DNA of 35,292 nt. It comes from Acaryochloris sp. IP29b_bin.148. GTDB lineage: Bacteria > Cyanobacteriota > Cyanobacteriia > Thermosynechococcales > Thermosynechococcaceae. Where the stretch lies: NCBI RefSeq assembly GCF_028285565.1, contig NZ_JANQOY010000018.1:1-35292 (forward strand). Direction: 5' to 3'. The position numbers and the translations under genes were made by a program. The notes under the pieces were generated by a model, which was given only the letters and a program-made list of their open reading frames with translations, was not told where the DNA came from and did not search any database. Of the stretch, positions 19,436-28,394 are shown in pieces. Every line of letters starts with the position of its first letter. The first letter of the stretch is position 1.

Positions 19436-20246
19436 CGGTGAGATCCGTCGCCTGACGTCCTAGATTACAGGAACTGGAAATGGCAAAAGGCACCGTTTGG
19501 GTAAATCGAAAGCGCTCGTCAGCCCGATGAACCTCCACATGAAGATGAGGGCCTGTGCTCCAGCCCGAATTGCCGCTATAGCCAATGATTTGGCCTGCTT
19601 TAACCTGATCCCCTACTTTGAGATTCATCCGTTGCTGGAAGCCTTGCTGAAGGTGGACATAGGCGGAACGATAACCCTGATCATGTTCTAACCACACATG
19701 ATTAAAGCGGTGAATTTGTTCCTTGCCCCCTCCGCGGTCAGGATATTTATCTTGAATGCTAATCACTCGCCCCGCTCGCATAGCATAGACAGGCGTGCCA
19801 ATGCCTGCGGCATAATCGTAGGCATATTCCATTCGCCCATTATGAGTAACGCCTCGAATCCCTTGGCTGATCCAGCCTTTCCCCCACAGGGGATGGCAAA
19901 AGCCTTGCAACGGAGAGTCCACAGTGGGCTGATCATCTAGGCTTAGGGCTAACAGTTGAGGGTTAGCCGCAGGCTTGAATTGTATAGGAGGACTTGGGGC
20001 AGGGATCGTTCGATCCGGTTCGTCAATATTTGCCCCCCCGGTCATCACATCTAGGGTTGTTTTAAAGGGACTCTGAGGATGAAGCAGGGCCAATAGTAGG
20101 ATAACGGGAAGTCCCAGTCCCACTGATAACGAGACTCTAGGATAAAACTGAATCACCCGCAGAAGGGTAGCCATCAAGGCAGTAAGCGATCTCTGGAGGC
20201 CAATTGTGTGTTGTGGGGGACTCTGCTGAGGAGCCTGATCACTCAT
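19404..20246 (-). CDS. M23 family metallopeptidase (LytM-type), membrane-anchored
   Basis: 280 residues from ATG 20246; a TTG at 20315 in the same frame would add 23 residues but fits the topology less well. A hydrophobic helix near residues 45-58 ([18 protein letters not shown] region) anchors the protein, with the rest in the periplasm. The peptidase core is at the C-terminus: [19 protein letters not shown] (His and Asp zinc ligands), [13 protein letters not shown], then [23 protein letters not shown] with the HxH pair. These proteins cut peptidoglycan cross-links or act as activators of amidases. No LysM domain is seen. The core motifs look complete, so it is probably active. Confidence 0.88.
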   Translation of the reverse strand: MSDQAPQQSPPQHTIGLQRSLTALMATLLRVIQFYPRVSLSVGLGLPVILLLALLHPQSPFKTTLDVMTGGANIDEPDRTIPAPSPPIQFKPAANPQLLALSLDDQPTVDSPLQGFCHPLWGKGWISQGIRGVTHNGRMEYAYDYAAGIGTPVYAMRAGRVISIQDKYPDRGGGKEQIHRFNHVWLEHDQGYRSAYVHLQQGFQQRMNLKVGDQVKAGQIIGYSGNSGWSTGPHLHVEVHRADERFRFTQTVPFAISSSCNLGRQATDLTAKSPTVEDSQ

Positions 20247-20712
20247 TCCTTGTTGCACGAGGCGTTCACCAACCCAGACGTACTTGATAGATAAGCAAAA
20301 TTTGGCAGGAGGCAATCGAGACCTAGAGAGGCGTAGCTCCTAGATCATTGGATGGATATCAGTACAAGAGAAAACTGCAGATCCCAGAGGTCAGATTTCA
20401 CTTGAAAATTTTACAGATGCCATCCCTATTTCTAGACGTTTTAAGAAGTCATTTTGTTCAATGGGCTTAAGATTAATTTGCCCTCAATGTTACTGCGAAG
20501 AAAACATTGTAAAGGAATTGTTATAAAGCCTAGGTTGTCTACATCTGCGTGAGAAGACAAGCGAGCCTATTGAACAAAAACGCCACTATAAATTAGTAAT
20601 TTATACTTATTTTTTTTAGGAGAATCATAATGAATTGATGCCCGTTTTTTTGACATGCTGAATGAGTCTCACTCGTCGCCATTGAGCTGACGTCACAGCC
20701 AGGACCATCTGA
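20247..20712. other. Gene-free region with a strong but minimal translation start
   Basis: About 466 bp between two minus-strand genes. On the plus strand TAGGAG (20617-20622) is followed 7 bases later by ATG AAT TGA, and the TGA overlaps a second ATG that opens a 7-codon frame to 20661. A possible -10 TATAAA lies near 20522-20530. No normal gene is visible. Confidence 0.4.
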
Positions 20713-21825
20713 CTATTGAGGCGTGACAATCGCTCCTGATTTTTTTCTGAGTCTGTCCCGTCGTTTGGCTTTTTGCTGATTCAGAGCCTGCTGTAACCGA
20801 CCTACTAACTCTAAGGTTCGCCGGGACTCCAGCGAGGAACAGTCTTTCTGGTGCGTTTGAACGCGATCGCGCCCCTGTTGCTTCGCCACATATAGGGCTC
20901 GATCGGCTGCTTCAATCAGCAATGAAGGGGCCACATTCTCATCGGGAACCTGGCTGGCGACCCCCAGACTCACCGACACTTGAGGACTCATGGTGGAACT
21001 TTCATGGGGAATATTGAGCCCATGGATAGCGCTGCGAATGGTCTCGGCCACCAGGGTTGCCCCGGCTAAATCGGTATTGGGCAGAATGATCGCAAACTCC
21101 TCACCGCCATACCGCGCCACACAGTCTGCGGGACGCTTAGCCGATTTGGCAATGGCTTGCGCTACACGATGCAAACATTCATCCCCTGCTTGATGGCCAT
21201 AGGTATCGTTATAGGCTTTGAAATGATCCACATCAGCCATAATCAGAGATAAAGGATGATTTTCGCGACAGAGCCGATTCCATTCCAATAAAAAGATTTC
21301 ATCGAAATGGCGACGATTACGGACCTGGGTCAGGGCATCAACCGTGGCGAGTTGTGACAATTGGTGATTAGCAATTTCTAATTGATGGGATAAGGATTGG
21401 AGGGTTTGATTTTTGGTATCAAGTTCCTGCAAGAGGCTTTGACGCTCCAGGGCATACTGGACCGAGCGGCGCAGATGGCTACTCGTAAACTGCCCTTTGA
21501 CTAAGTAATCTTGGGCACCTTCCTGCATCGCTTGCAGTGCGATCTCTTCATCGGCATTGCCACTTAAAATAATCAAGGCAATGGTAGGAGACGCCTGATG
21601 AATTTGCTGGAAGACCTCTAAGTCTAATTCTCCTGAGACGCATAAATCCAGTAACACCAGATCAATCGATGGTCCGGACTGGAGCTGCTCTAGCCCCACT
21701 GCTAAGGTTGGACAATGGATAATATCAACGGGATAGTCAGGATTCACACCCAGCAGTTCGCGGATAATGGCTACATCCTGCTCACTATCATCGATCATCA
21801 AAATGTTGAGGTGAGCAGTGTACAT
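20713..21825 (-). CDS. Response regulator with GGDEF domain (diguanylate cyclase, PleD-like)
   Basis: 370 residues. Residues 1-125 are a receiver domain: acidic pair D12/D13, phospho-acceptor D60 (LVLLDLC) and the conserved Lys of YLVKGQ. A short coiled coil (ELDTKNQTLQSLSHQLEIANHQ) links to the GGDEF domain, whose active loop reads GGEEF at 240-244, an active-type variant. An RxxD inhibitory site (RPAD, 231-234) sits five residues before it, so product inhibition by c-di-GMP is expected. The C-terminal tail (~50 residues) is basic and QK-rich. Phosphorylation by an unknown histidine kinase should control c-di-GMP synthesis. No kinase gene is adjacent. Confidence 0.93.
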   Translation of the reverse strand: MYTAHLNILMIDDSEQDVAIIRELLGVNPDYPVDIIHCPTLAVGLEQLQSGPSIDLVLLDLCVSGELDLEVFQQIHQASPTIALIILSGNADEEIALQAMQEGAQDYLVKGQFTSSHLRRSVQYALERQSLLQELDTKNQTLQSLSHQLEIANHQLSQLATVDALTQVRNRRHFDEIFLLEWNRLCRENHPLSLIMADVDHFKAYNDTYGHQAGDECLHRVAQAIAKSAKRPADCVARYGGEEFAIILPNTDLAGATLVAETIRSAIHGLNIPHESSTMSPQVSVSLGVASQVPDENVAPSLLIEAADRALYVAKQQGRDRVQTHQKDCSSLESRRTLELVGRLQQALNQQKAKRRDRLRKKSGAIVTPQ

Positions 21826-22272
21826 TTCTCTAAGAACCCCTTGCCAAAAGAATCAATCATTTATCGGGCAGACATCAGCCTTATTTTGAAGCTGATCAGG
21901 AAGGTGCAGATAAGAGCTGATTGATAAAGTCGCTGCTCCTTCTACAAATCAAGAAGAAAGGTATAGTCTCAATGGTGGTCGAGCTAGCATAACTTTCACG
22001 TAGGTAAGAGATACAAACACTTTAAGACTCACTGAATTCATCAGCTCTAACACACTTATACCGCTCTATGCGGTTCTCAGGCTTCAGTAATCTTACGTAT
22101 TTTTAGTTTGGAATTCTATGGGTTTTATAAAGTATAAAAAAAGAAAATTTGCTAGTTTTTACTGAGATCCTGTCCAACTGCATGGTTTCACTCCATCGGG
22201 TTGATAAACTCTCCTCTGCAAAACTGCAGCAGTGAGATTTAGGGTTATTTATCCAATGCTGATTACGGTGAT
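21826..22272. other. 447-bp intergenic region between divergent genes
   Basis: It separates the diguanylate cyclase and the trypsin-FGE gene, so it should hold both promoters. It is AT-rich around 22090-22160. A small palindrome, CTGCA AAAC TGCAG, lies at 22216-22229, about 45 bp before the trypsin-FGE ATG, and could be an operator. No ORF is convincing. Confidence 0.4.
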
Positions 22273-23802
22273 ATGGGCATCAAAAGAAGAGAGCTGCTAT
22301 ATTTTGTTGGGACTTTGCTAGCTGTGGGCGGGGGGCAAAGCGCTGTGCTAGCTCAGAATCGCCGTACCCTGCGGGCATTAGCGAAGAAAATTACCGTTCG
22401 GGTCGTCACCCAAGGAACCTTAGGCTCAGGAGTCTTGGTGCAAAAGAGGGGAAATACTTACGATGTCTTAACGGCAGGCCATGTCTTCAAAGATACCCAT
22501 CCTGGAGAAGAAGCCTACGTCGAAACCTTTGATGGCCAGCAGCATCCGATTGATACCGCCGCTGTGCAGTCAGGAGAGCACGTGGATCTGGCCTTGGCCT
22601 CTTTTCAAAGCTCCACGCGTTATGGGGTTGCAAAGCTAGCGCCCCCCAATGCCTTAGGAGAGCTGGATGAAGTGTTTGTGGCGGGATTTCCCCTACCGGG
22701 ACTGGCGATCACTCAACCTCGATATACCATTTCCCCCGGACAGGTGACCTCTATTGGGCCGCAAGCCGAAGGCTATGGTATTGCTTATACCGCAGTCACC
22801 CAGACTGGTATGAGCGGCGGCCCTGTCTTGAATCGAGCGGGCCAACTCACTGGAATCCATGGGCGTGCAGAAGGTCAAAGGGTAGGTGATGTTGCGGTGA
22901 AGTCAGGGTTTAACCTCGCTATCCCGATTGAAACGGCAATTGCACTGTTCGCGCTGCAGAAAACCTCCGCCCCCTCGCCAGATGGGCCATCAACATTGGA
23001 CACGTCCAGCTTTGCCTATGTACAAGTGAATACTCAAGGACAGATAGTGAAGCAGGCCCAAGGGACAGCCCCTGCGTTTCAGGAAGTGCTGGGAAACGAG
23101 GTCATTCTGGAGATGGTGGGCATCCCAGGTGGAACCTTCACAATGGGCGCTTCTCCTCAAGAACTCAACCGAGAGATCGGTGAAGGCCCCCAACACCAGG
23201 TCACTGTCCCAGCATTTTCGATGGGCAAATTTGAAGTCACCCAGGCTCAGTGGCAGGCGATTATGGGTTCGAACCCTTCTAGAGACAAGGCCTTGAGTCG
23301 GCCTGTAGATAATGTGTCTTGGGAAGATGCCGTTGCGTTTTGTCAAAGACTGTCTCAGCAAACGGGACGAGATTATCGTTTACCGAGTGAGGCCGAGTGG
23401 GAGTATGCCTGTCGAGCAGGTACGACAACGCCGTTTCATACGGGAGACACGATTACACCGGAGTTAGCGAATTACTGGGGGGTCTATGCTTATGGAGAAG
23501 GCCCCAGAGGTCAGTACCGCAAAAAAACAGTGAGTGTCGGGAGTTTTCCGGCGAATGCCTTTGGCCTCCATGAGATGCATGGCAATGTGAGTGAGTGGTG
23601 TCAGGATACTTGGCATACCAACTATCAAGGGGCACCGACCGATGGCAAGGCTTGGATCGAAGCAGGACAGTCGCGCCGAGTGTTACGAGGTGGCTCCATG
23701 TCTGCCACCCCGAGTACCTGTCGATCAGCGTATCGCAGTTATAACGTGTCTAGTTTCCTCACCTATGATGTGGGATTTCGGGTCGTTTGTTCAGCCCTAT
23801 AA
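22273..23802 (+). CDS. Trypsin-like serine protease fused to an FGE-sulfatase (SUMF1-like) domain
   Basis: 509 residues. A twin-basic start (KRRE) and hydrophobic stretch to ~27 (ending AVLAQ) form an export signal, possibly Tat-like. Residues 35-215 are a trypsin/DegP-type fold with the full triad: H70 (TAGHVF), D105 (VDLALA) and S181 (GMSGGPV). A linker leads to an FGE/SUMF1 domain at about 285-508: GGTFTMGASPQE, KFEVTQAQWQAIMGSNPS, RLPSEAEWEYACRAGT, GLHEMHGNVSEWCQD and RVLRGGSM. Of the two FGE catalytic cysteines only the second seems kept (STCRSAYR), so formylglycine formation is unlikely and a binding role more likely. It is convergent with, and overlaps by 6 bp, a protein kinase gene. 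Confidence 0.9.
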   Translation: MGIKRRELLYFVGTLLAVGGGQSAVLAQNRRTLRALAKKITVRVVTQGTLGSGVLVQKRGNTYDVLTAGHVFKDTHPGEEAYVETFDGQQHPIDTAAVQSGEHVDLALASFQSSTRYGVAKLAPPNALGELDEVFVAGFPLPGLAITQPRYTISPGQVTSIGPQAEGYGIAYTAVTQTGMSGGPVLNRAGQLTGIHGRAEGQRVGDVAVKSGFNLAIPIETAIALFALQKTSAPSPDGPSTLDTSSFAYVQVNTQGQIVKQAQGTAPAFQEVLGNEVILEMVGIPGGTFTMGASPQELNREIGEGPQHQVTVPAFSMGKFEVTQAQWQAIMGSNPSRDKALSRPVDNVSWEDAVAFCQRLSQQTGRDYRLPSEAEWEYACRAGTTTPFHTGDTITPELANYWGVYAYGEGPRGQYRKKTVSVGSFPANAFGLHEMHGNVSEWCQDTWHTNYQGAPTDGKAWIEAGQSRRVLRGGSMSATPSTCRSAYRSYNVSSFLTYDVGFRVVCSAL

Positions 23803-25080
23803 CGCCAGTTCAACGATGATACCCGCTAGAGAGGGGTTGGGATAGGTCTTGAGATACACCTGGCTCATGTGCTGCAGGGCCTCGGAATAGCTAAAGGCAT
23901 AGACTAACTTATCCCAGGTAGGCGTGGTGCTGAATTTAATCCCATTGGCTTTCGCAACTTTGCGGCACTCGTTATAAGACCCATATCGACGCAGCAATTC
24001 TTGCTTGTTAAGGCGCTGGGGGGCAGTAGCCAAGGTAGGTGTAGCCGGTAATTCTTTCTCTTTCAGCGGGGCAGCTTTGGTCGTCTTAGAGAGGCTTTCC
24101 GCAGAGGGACTTGGCTCTTGCGGAAGGGCATTCTCTGGTGTTGATGCGACCGTCGGAGAGGGAGAGGACAACTTGCGATTGGGAAGTTCCTGGCTGAGAG
24201 CGGGATAAGCCATGCCCGTTCCCAATAAGCCCATGATGCTGAAGCCTGCCGCTTGCAGTAGACGTCGCCGACTGGGAGTGGGCGCTTCGCTCAGTTGACT
24301 GACAGCTTGTAAGGCTTCTTGGGCAGAAGGGTAACGATGTCGATAATCCTGGCAGACCATGGTGCTAAGCACATGGGCCAGTTCAGGACTAACGTCCGTT
24401 TTATGCTGCCAGATAAACTCACCCGTATCGGGATCTTTGGGAAAGGCCGTTTTAGCCGGGTCAATGCCTGTGAGACCGCGGAGGGCAATCATGCCGACAG
24501 CGTACACATCGCTATTGAAGCGCGGATTGCCCAAGAGTTGCTCAGGAGGCATATAGCCTTGGGTGCCTACAATAGCCGTATGGTCGGCTGGCTGACGATT
24601 TTTAACAGACCCAAAATCAATCAGAACGATCCGCTGATCGCGATCGCATCGAATCAAATTTTCAGGTTTAATATCCCGATGGATGATCTGCTTGCGATGG
24701 ACAAAGGCCAAGGTTTCCAAAATGTCCTGCAAAAAAGCCACGGTTTTGGCTTCGGTCCAGTGCCACCAAGTCAACTCCCGACTCAGCCCCTGGCCAGTAA
24801 TATATTGCTCGACTAAATAAAACTGCCGATCCTCTTCAAAGGAGACATAGAGCTGGGGAATCCGGTCATGGTTGCCCAACTTCTGGAGCACCTTGACTTC
24901 TGTTTTAAACAAACGCCGAGACGTTCTGACCGTAAAGGGGTCGTCGGATTTGGGCTGTAGCTTTTTAATGACACAGCGGCGGTGATCGTCTCGTTGTAAA
25001 TCCTTCGCCAAATAGACTTGGCTAAACCCACCCGCGCCGAGATTCTTGATAATTTTGTAGCGATTGGCTAACGTGCTCAT
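23797..25080 (-). CDS. Membrane-anchored Ser/Thr protein kinase
   Basis: 427 residues from ATG 25080 (GTG 25083 is directly in front). The kinase domain fills residues ~7-265: G-loop GAGGFSQVYLA, the VxIKK lysine (CVIKKL), HRDIKPENLIR, DFGSVK and GTQGYMPPEQ. DFGSVK with this APE-region is typical of cyanobacterial Pkn2-type kinases. A membrane helix follows (RRRLLQAAGFSIMGLLG, ~270-290), then a Pro/Ser/Glu-rich linker and a distinct ~70-residue C-terminal domain (NKQELLRRYGSYNECRKVAK...) that I do not recognise, outside the cytoplasm if the helix spans. Its stop overlaps the convergent trypsin-FGE gene, which could be exported to the same side. Confidence 0.92.
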   Translation of the reverse strand: MSTLANRYKIIKNLGAGGFSQVYLAKDLQRDDHRRCVIKKLQPKSDDPFTVRTSRRLFKTEVKVLQKLGNHDRIPQLYVSFEEDRQFYLVEQYITGQGLSRELTWWHWTEAKTVAFLQDILETLAFVHRKQIIHRDIKPENLIRCDRDQRIVLIDFGSVKNRQPADHTAIVGTQGYMPPEQLLGNPRFNSDVYAVGMIALRGLTGIDPAKTAFPKDPDTGEFIWQHKTDVSPELAHVLSTMVCQDYRHRYPSAQEALQAVSQLSEAPTPSRRRLLQAAGFSIMGLLGTGMAYPALSQELPNRKLSSPSPTVASTPENALPQEPSPSAESLSKTTKAAPLKEKELPATPTLATAPQRLNKQELLRRYGSYNECRKVAKANGIKFSTTPTWDKLVYAFSYSEALQHMSQVYLKTYPNPSLAGIIVELAL

Positions 25081-25279
25081 CACTCTGCCTGTTTGATTAG
25101 TACTTGCGAAATCGGAATGAGATGGGGCAGTTAACGGTCACTAACCCAAATCTGCAAAAGGTATACTCTAACTCAAATTTTGCTTAGGGATAAAGCAAGA
25201 TTAGTCGCGAGCATTTTTGGGTGCAAGCTTAACGCAGGTGTTGGTCTGCCGGAACGATTTACAGCAAAACTTAACAGAG

Positions 25280-26689
25280 CTAGTAAGCGTTTTGGTGATT
25301 AAAGAAGACGAGAGCTGTGCGCAGCAAAATTTTAATATCGAGCCACAGGGACCAATGGTTCAAGTAGTGGATATCGTATTCCACCCGCTTTTCCATTTTG
25401 TCCAGAGTTGCAGTTTCGCCTCGGTAGCCGTTCACCTGTGCCCAACCCGTAATCCCAGGTTTGACCTTATGACGGAGCATATAACCCTGAATCAATTTTC
25501 GATAATGTTCGTTATGGGCAACGGCATGGGGGCGGGGACCCACTAAGCTCATGCGACCCTGCAACACGTTAATAAATTGCGGCAGCTCATCGAGAGACGT
25601 ACGCCGGAGAAAAGCGCCCACCTGGGTCACACGCGAATCGCCTTGGGTGGCTTGGGTAACTTTTTCGCCATCTTCCATTACTCGCATGGAGCGAAACTTG
25701 TAGACAATAATATTGTCACCATTGAGGCCATAACGCTGCTGTTTGAATAGAACGGGGCCAGGAGAAGACAGCTTGACTGCGATCGCAATCAGAATCATCA
25801 AGGGAGAAATGGCGATGGAGATCAGGGCTGCGATCGCAAAATCAATACCGCGCTTGACCCAGGCTTGTACCTGAGAAAACGGCACTTCCCACACCGCAAT
25901 CATGGGCAGTCCATTGAGATTATGCACCCGAGCCTGCATCAAATTCAGCATCATCAAATTGGGGACGAAATAGACGCAGGCCGTTGTATCTTGTAATGCC
26001 AAAATCAGGTCGGAGATGACCGCTTCTTCGCCCAGTGGTAGGGTGATGTAAACCACATCAATGCGAGAACGGCGAACAAAATCAGGCAGTTCATCTAAAT
26101 AGCCAATTAAAGGCCGGCAAGCTTCAGGGTCAGTCTTTCTATCGGCAAAATATCCACAGAACTTGATACCCGACTTAGGGCTTTGGCAAAGCTGATCGGC
26201 CACACGTTGGCTCATGTCTCCGGTGCCAGCGATGATGGCGGTCCGGCTATAATCTCCTGATATGCGTTGCTGTAAAGGACCGCTGATGACGGGATTGAGG
26301 AGGGCAAGGCCCAAGGGGGATAAAACAAACCAAAGGCGAACGACTCGGCTGGGAACATAGACAATGTGGCTCATATATCCCAGAAACAGTACGACAGCGA
26401 TGACCAGTCCCCATCCTAGCCAAATCCTTGTATAGTCTAACTTCGGAGGAATAGCGGGTTGAAAAGTATAGCGTCCTATCCTTTGAAAGATCGTCGGCAC
26501 AATCAGGACTAGGAGAGTACTAAGAACCATCAGTCCATCTGCACTCACAGAGTCAACGGCAAAAGCCGTCATCCAGAGAAGACCCAGGATGACGAATAGA
26601 TCTAAGCCGCAGACTAACCCACTCAACAGGCGTTGATGGTGAGGCAGAACATTTAGAGGGCTGAACCTGATTAATTTTTCGGCATCCAT
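25280..26689 (-). CDS. Polyprenyl-phosphate glycosyl-1-phosphate transferase (WcaJ/CpsE-like)
   Basis: 469 residues from ATG 26689 (a TTG at 26707 would add six). Four or five membrane helices fill the first ~140 residues. A Rossmann-like domain follows (AIIAGTGDMSQRVADQL). The bacterial sugar transferase domain is complete: a helix at ~280-305, SSPGPVLFKQQRYG, YKFRSMRV, RRTSLDELPQFINVLQGRMSLVGPRP (catalytic DE pair) and KPGITGWAQVNGYRGET. These enzymes load the first sugar-phosphate onto undecaprenyl phosphate for exopolysaccharide or capsule; glucose is most common, but the sugar is not shown here. No other polysaccharide genes are next to it. Confidence 0.92.
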   Translation of the reverse strand: MDAEKLIRFSPLNVLPHHQRLLSGLVCGLDLFVILGLLWMTAFAVDSVSADGLMVLSTLLVLIVPTIFQRIGRYTFQPAIPPKLDYTRIWLGWGLVIAVVLFLGYMSHIVYVPSRVVRLWFVLSPLGLALLNPVISGPLQQRISGDYSRTAIIAGTGDMSQRVADQLCQSPKSGIKFCGYFADRKTDPEACRPLIGYLDELPDFVRRSRIDVVYITLPLGEEAVISDLILALQDTTACVYFVPNLMMLNLMQARVHNLNGLPMIAVWEVPFSQVQAWVKRGIDFAIAALISIAISPLMILIAIAVKLSSPGPVLFKQQRYGLNGDNIIVYKFRSMRVMEDGEKVTQATQGDSRVTQVGAFLRRTSLDELPQFINVLQGRMSLVGPRPHAVAHNEHYRKLIQGYMLRHKVKPGITGWAQVNGYRGETATLDKMEKRVEYDIHYLNHWSLWLDIKILLRTALVFFNHQNAY

Positions 26690-26998
26690 TATCAAACGAT
26701 TCTGCAAACAGAGGAATTGTGGGAATCAATATGCAAGTTACCAATCAAACTGTGCAAATGTTTATAGGAAGATCAAACAACCGATATTGAGGTGAAGAGA
26801 GTAGCGATGAAATCAAGAGAGAATGCATTCAGAATAAACATCTGAAGAGTCATTCAGGGACATATTTATTGTTGCAAGCCTCTATAGCAGAAAACAATCG
26901 TAAATATACGGAGGAGCTGGATTGCGAATCTACAGAACACTATTGGCAGGCCTGAAATAGCGAGTCGATTTATAGTTAAAGGGTTTAGGATTATCCAT
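26690..26998. other. ~309-bp gene-free region
   Basis: It lies upstream of the sugar transferase and downstream of the DUF2949 gene, both on the minus strand. AT-rich; it should carry the sugar transferase promoter. I see no ORF, repeat or clear hairpin. Confidence 0.4.
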
Positions 26999-27184
26999 TT
27001 AGACGGATGCTAACCAATCATAGATTTGGCCAAGTTGCTCGATGTTGAGCAAGCCATATTGCCAGAGGATAATCGGAATCTGAGTCGCCGTTCGGTCTTG
27101 AAATCGATTGGCTAAAGAGAGAGCATCCTGGGGTAGCGCCAGATCATCTTGGAGATATTGAAGCAGTCGAGTTTGCCGATTCAT
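26999..27184 (-). CDS. DUF2949 family small protein
   Basis: 61 residues. The pattern RLLQYLQDDLALPQDALSLA, then PIILWQYGLLNIEQLGQIYDWL, matches what I know of DUF2949, a short all-helical family found almost only in cyanobacteria. Length is normal. It has no known function; the two-helix layout with a final DWL looks like a small protein-binding module. It starts with ATG and GGGA lies about 9 bases upstream. Confidence 0.8.
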   Translation of the reverse strand: MNRQTRLLQYLQDDLALPQDALSLANRFQDRTATQIPIILWQYGLLNIEQLGQIYDWLASV

Positions 27185-27319
27185 AACAGAATCCCAGGTT
27201 CAGAGGAGGGTTGAGCTTGATGCTATCTATGCTGGATTGGATAAAGGGGAACAGCCGTGATCTGCTGCAATTCAGATTGTGATTAGCTTGGATAAACCGG
27301 GTGATGGATATCACAGTAA

Positions 27320-27517
27320 CTAGGCGAGTAACCCCAACTTTCGCCCGTTATGATGGGCAACTTTGATTAGGTGCTGGCGACAAGGCCGCTCTAAACCCAC
27401 AGAATCACAGAACTGATTAATGATTTGGGTATGAGCCGCAATGGCTTTTCCTCGTAGTCGTATAAAACGTTGATGACCCAGGGCATGGTCTAATTGGACA
27501 ACAAGTGGTGCAAACAT
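27320..27517 (-). CDS. Conserved small cyanobacterial protein (MFAPLVV type)
   Basis: 65 residues from ATG 27517, chosen because GGAG lies 9 bases upstream; an in-frame TTG at 27532 has no such site. The sequence is a short basic helical protein (QRFIRLRGKAIAAHTQIINQFC ... QHLIKVAHHNGRKLGLLA). I recall similar short proteins in many cyanobacteria beginning MFAPxVV and ending GxxLGLLA, with RGKAIAxHSQ in the middle. No function is assigned with confidence, and no membrane segment or catalytic motif is visible. Confidence 0.72.
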   Translation of the reverse strand: MFAPLVVQLDHALGHQRFIRLRGKAIAAHTQIINQFCDSVGLERPCRQHLIKVAHHNGRKLGLLA

Positions 27518-27784
27518 GATAGTTTTCTCCAATGGATTTCATGCTTGCACTATCGCGCTCCTCAGCAGATCTCTCCAGGGAAGATCGGAAGCCTAATCAA
27601 GAACTTAAAAAAACGATGTGATCGCGAACCATGTCAAGTCTGGGCAAGAATTCTAGCCAGCAAAACGAGTTCAGACTCTTTTTTAAAAAATAAAAGGGAA
27701 CATAATTCAGAACATTACCGATACTCGCAAAGTCTTAGTTGGGGAAAAATAGCCGAGTCTCAGCATTGGAGAACCACTCGTCCA

Positions 27785-28360
27785 TCACTGCACGGTGTAG
27801 TACAGTAGCGAGACACCATTGTCGTAAATCTTACGGTTAGTCAGTTCCAAAGCGGTTTGCTGAATCTCGCCCGCAAACAGTGGAATACCCGCTCCCATTA
27901 AAAAGGGATTGATTTTGAGAATGAGTTGATCAATAAGGTGGTGGGCAAACAGGGAGGCGGCAAGCTCAGCCCCTCCACAGAGCCAAATCCCTTTACCTGA
28001 TCCGTCCTTGAGCGTCTTGACTCGTTCGATTGCATGTTCTGCAACCAAGTTGACATTTCTGTCGGGGCTTTCCGGCACGCTGCGAGAAAACAGATACTGC
28101 TCCATATGTGAGTAGGGACTCGTGACCCCTTCCTTTAAACCGATCTCATAGGTATGGCGTCCCATTAGCACAGTATCAAACCATTGGTTCTCAGCCTGGA
28201 TACCCATTGCATCTCGTAAATGGGATGGAACGGTTTCCGGGAAAGTGGCGAAGAGATCAGAAAAATAGTCAGGATCCTGGGAAAAACCAGCGTGGGAGCC
28301 ATTGGTATGAGCAATATACCCATCTACACTACAGGCCACATAGTAGGTGAGTGTTTTCAT
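27785..28360 (-). CDS. Dihydrofolate reductase family protein (RibD C-terminal-like, YyaP/YwjB type)
   Basis: 191 residues, complete. It begins TYYVACSVDGYIA, the usual DHFR/RibD-C first strand with the substrate-site Asp. DTVLMGRHTYEIG is the NADPH-binding turn and IWLCGGAELAASLF the second pyrophosphate-binding loop; it closes with LFAG...LLYY. It is not FolA, because the DHFR active-site region is absent, nor a full RibD, because the deaminase is missing. A small NADPH-dependent reductase of unknown substrate is the best reading. It is 34 bp from the end of the globin gene on the same strand, so both may share a transcript. Confidence 0.87.
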   Translation of the reverse strand: MKTLTYYVACSVDGYIAHTNGSHAGFSQDPDYFSDLFATFPETVPSHLRDAMGIQAENQWFDTVLMGRHTYEIGLKEGVTSPYSHMEQYLFSRSVPESPDRNVNLVAEHAIERVKTLKDGSGKGIWLCGGAELAASLFAHHLIDQLILKINPFLMGAGIPLFAGEIQQTALELTNRKIYDNGVSLLYYTVQ

Positions 28361-28394
28361 GATGTCTTTCTAGCTTGCCATCTGGCGGACTACC

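Noticed and set aside
24319..24816. 165-codon plus-strand frame inside the kinase gene
   Set aside because: Antisense shadow of conserved kinase motifs.
27494..27808. Plus-strand 104-codon frame with apparent ribosome context
   Set aside because: It overlaps the better supported small gene ending at 27517 and the DHFR-like gene, and its composition (Lys/Ser/Trp-rich, no pattern) is not protein-like.
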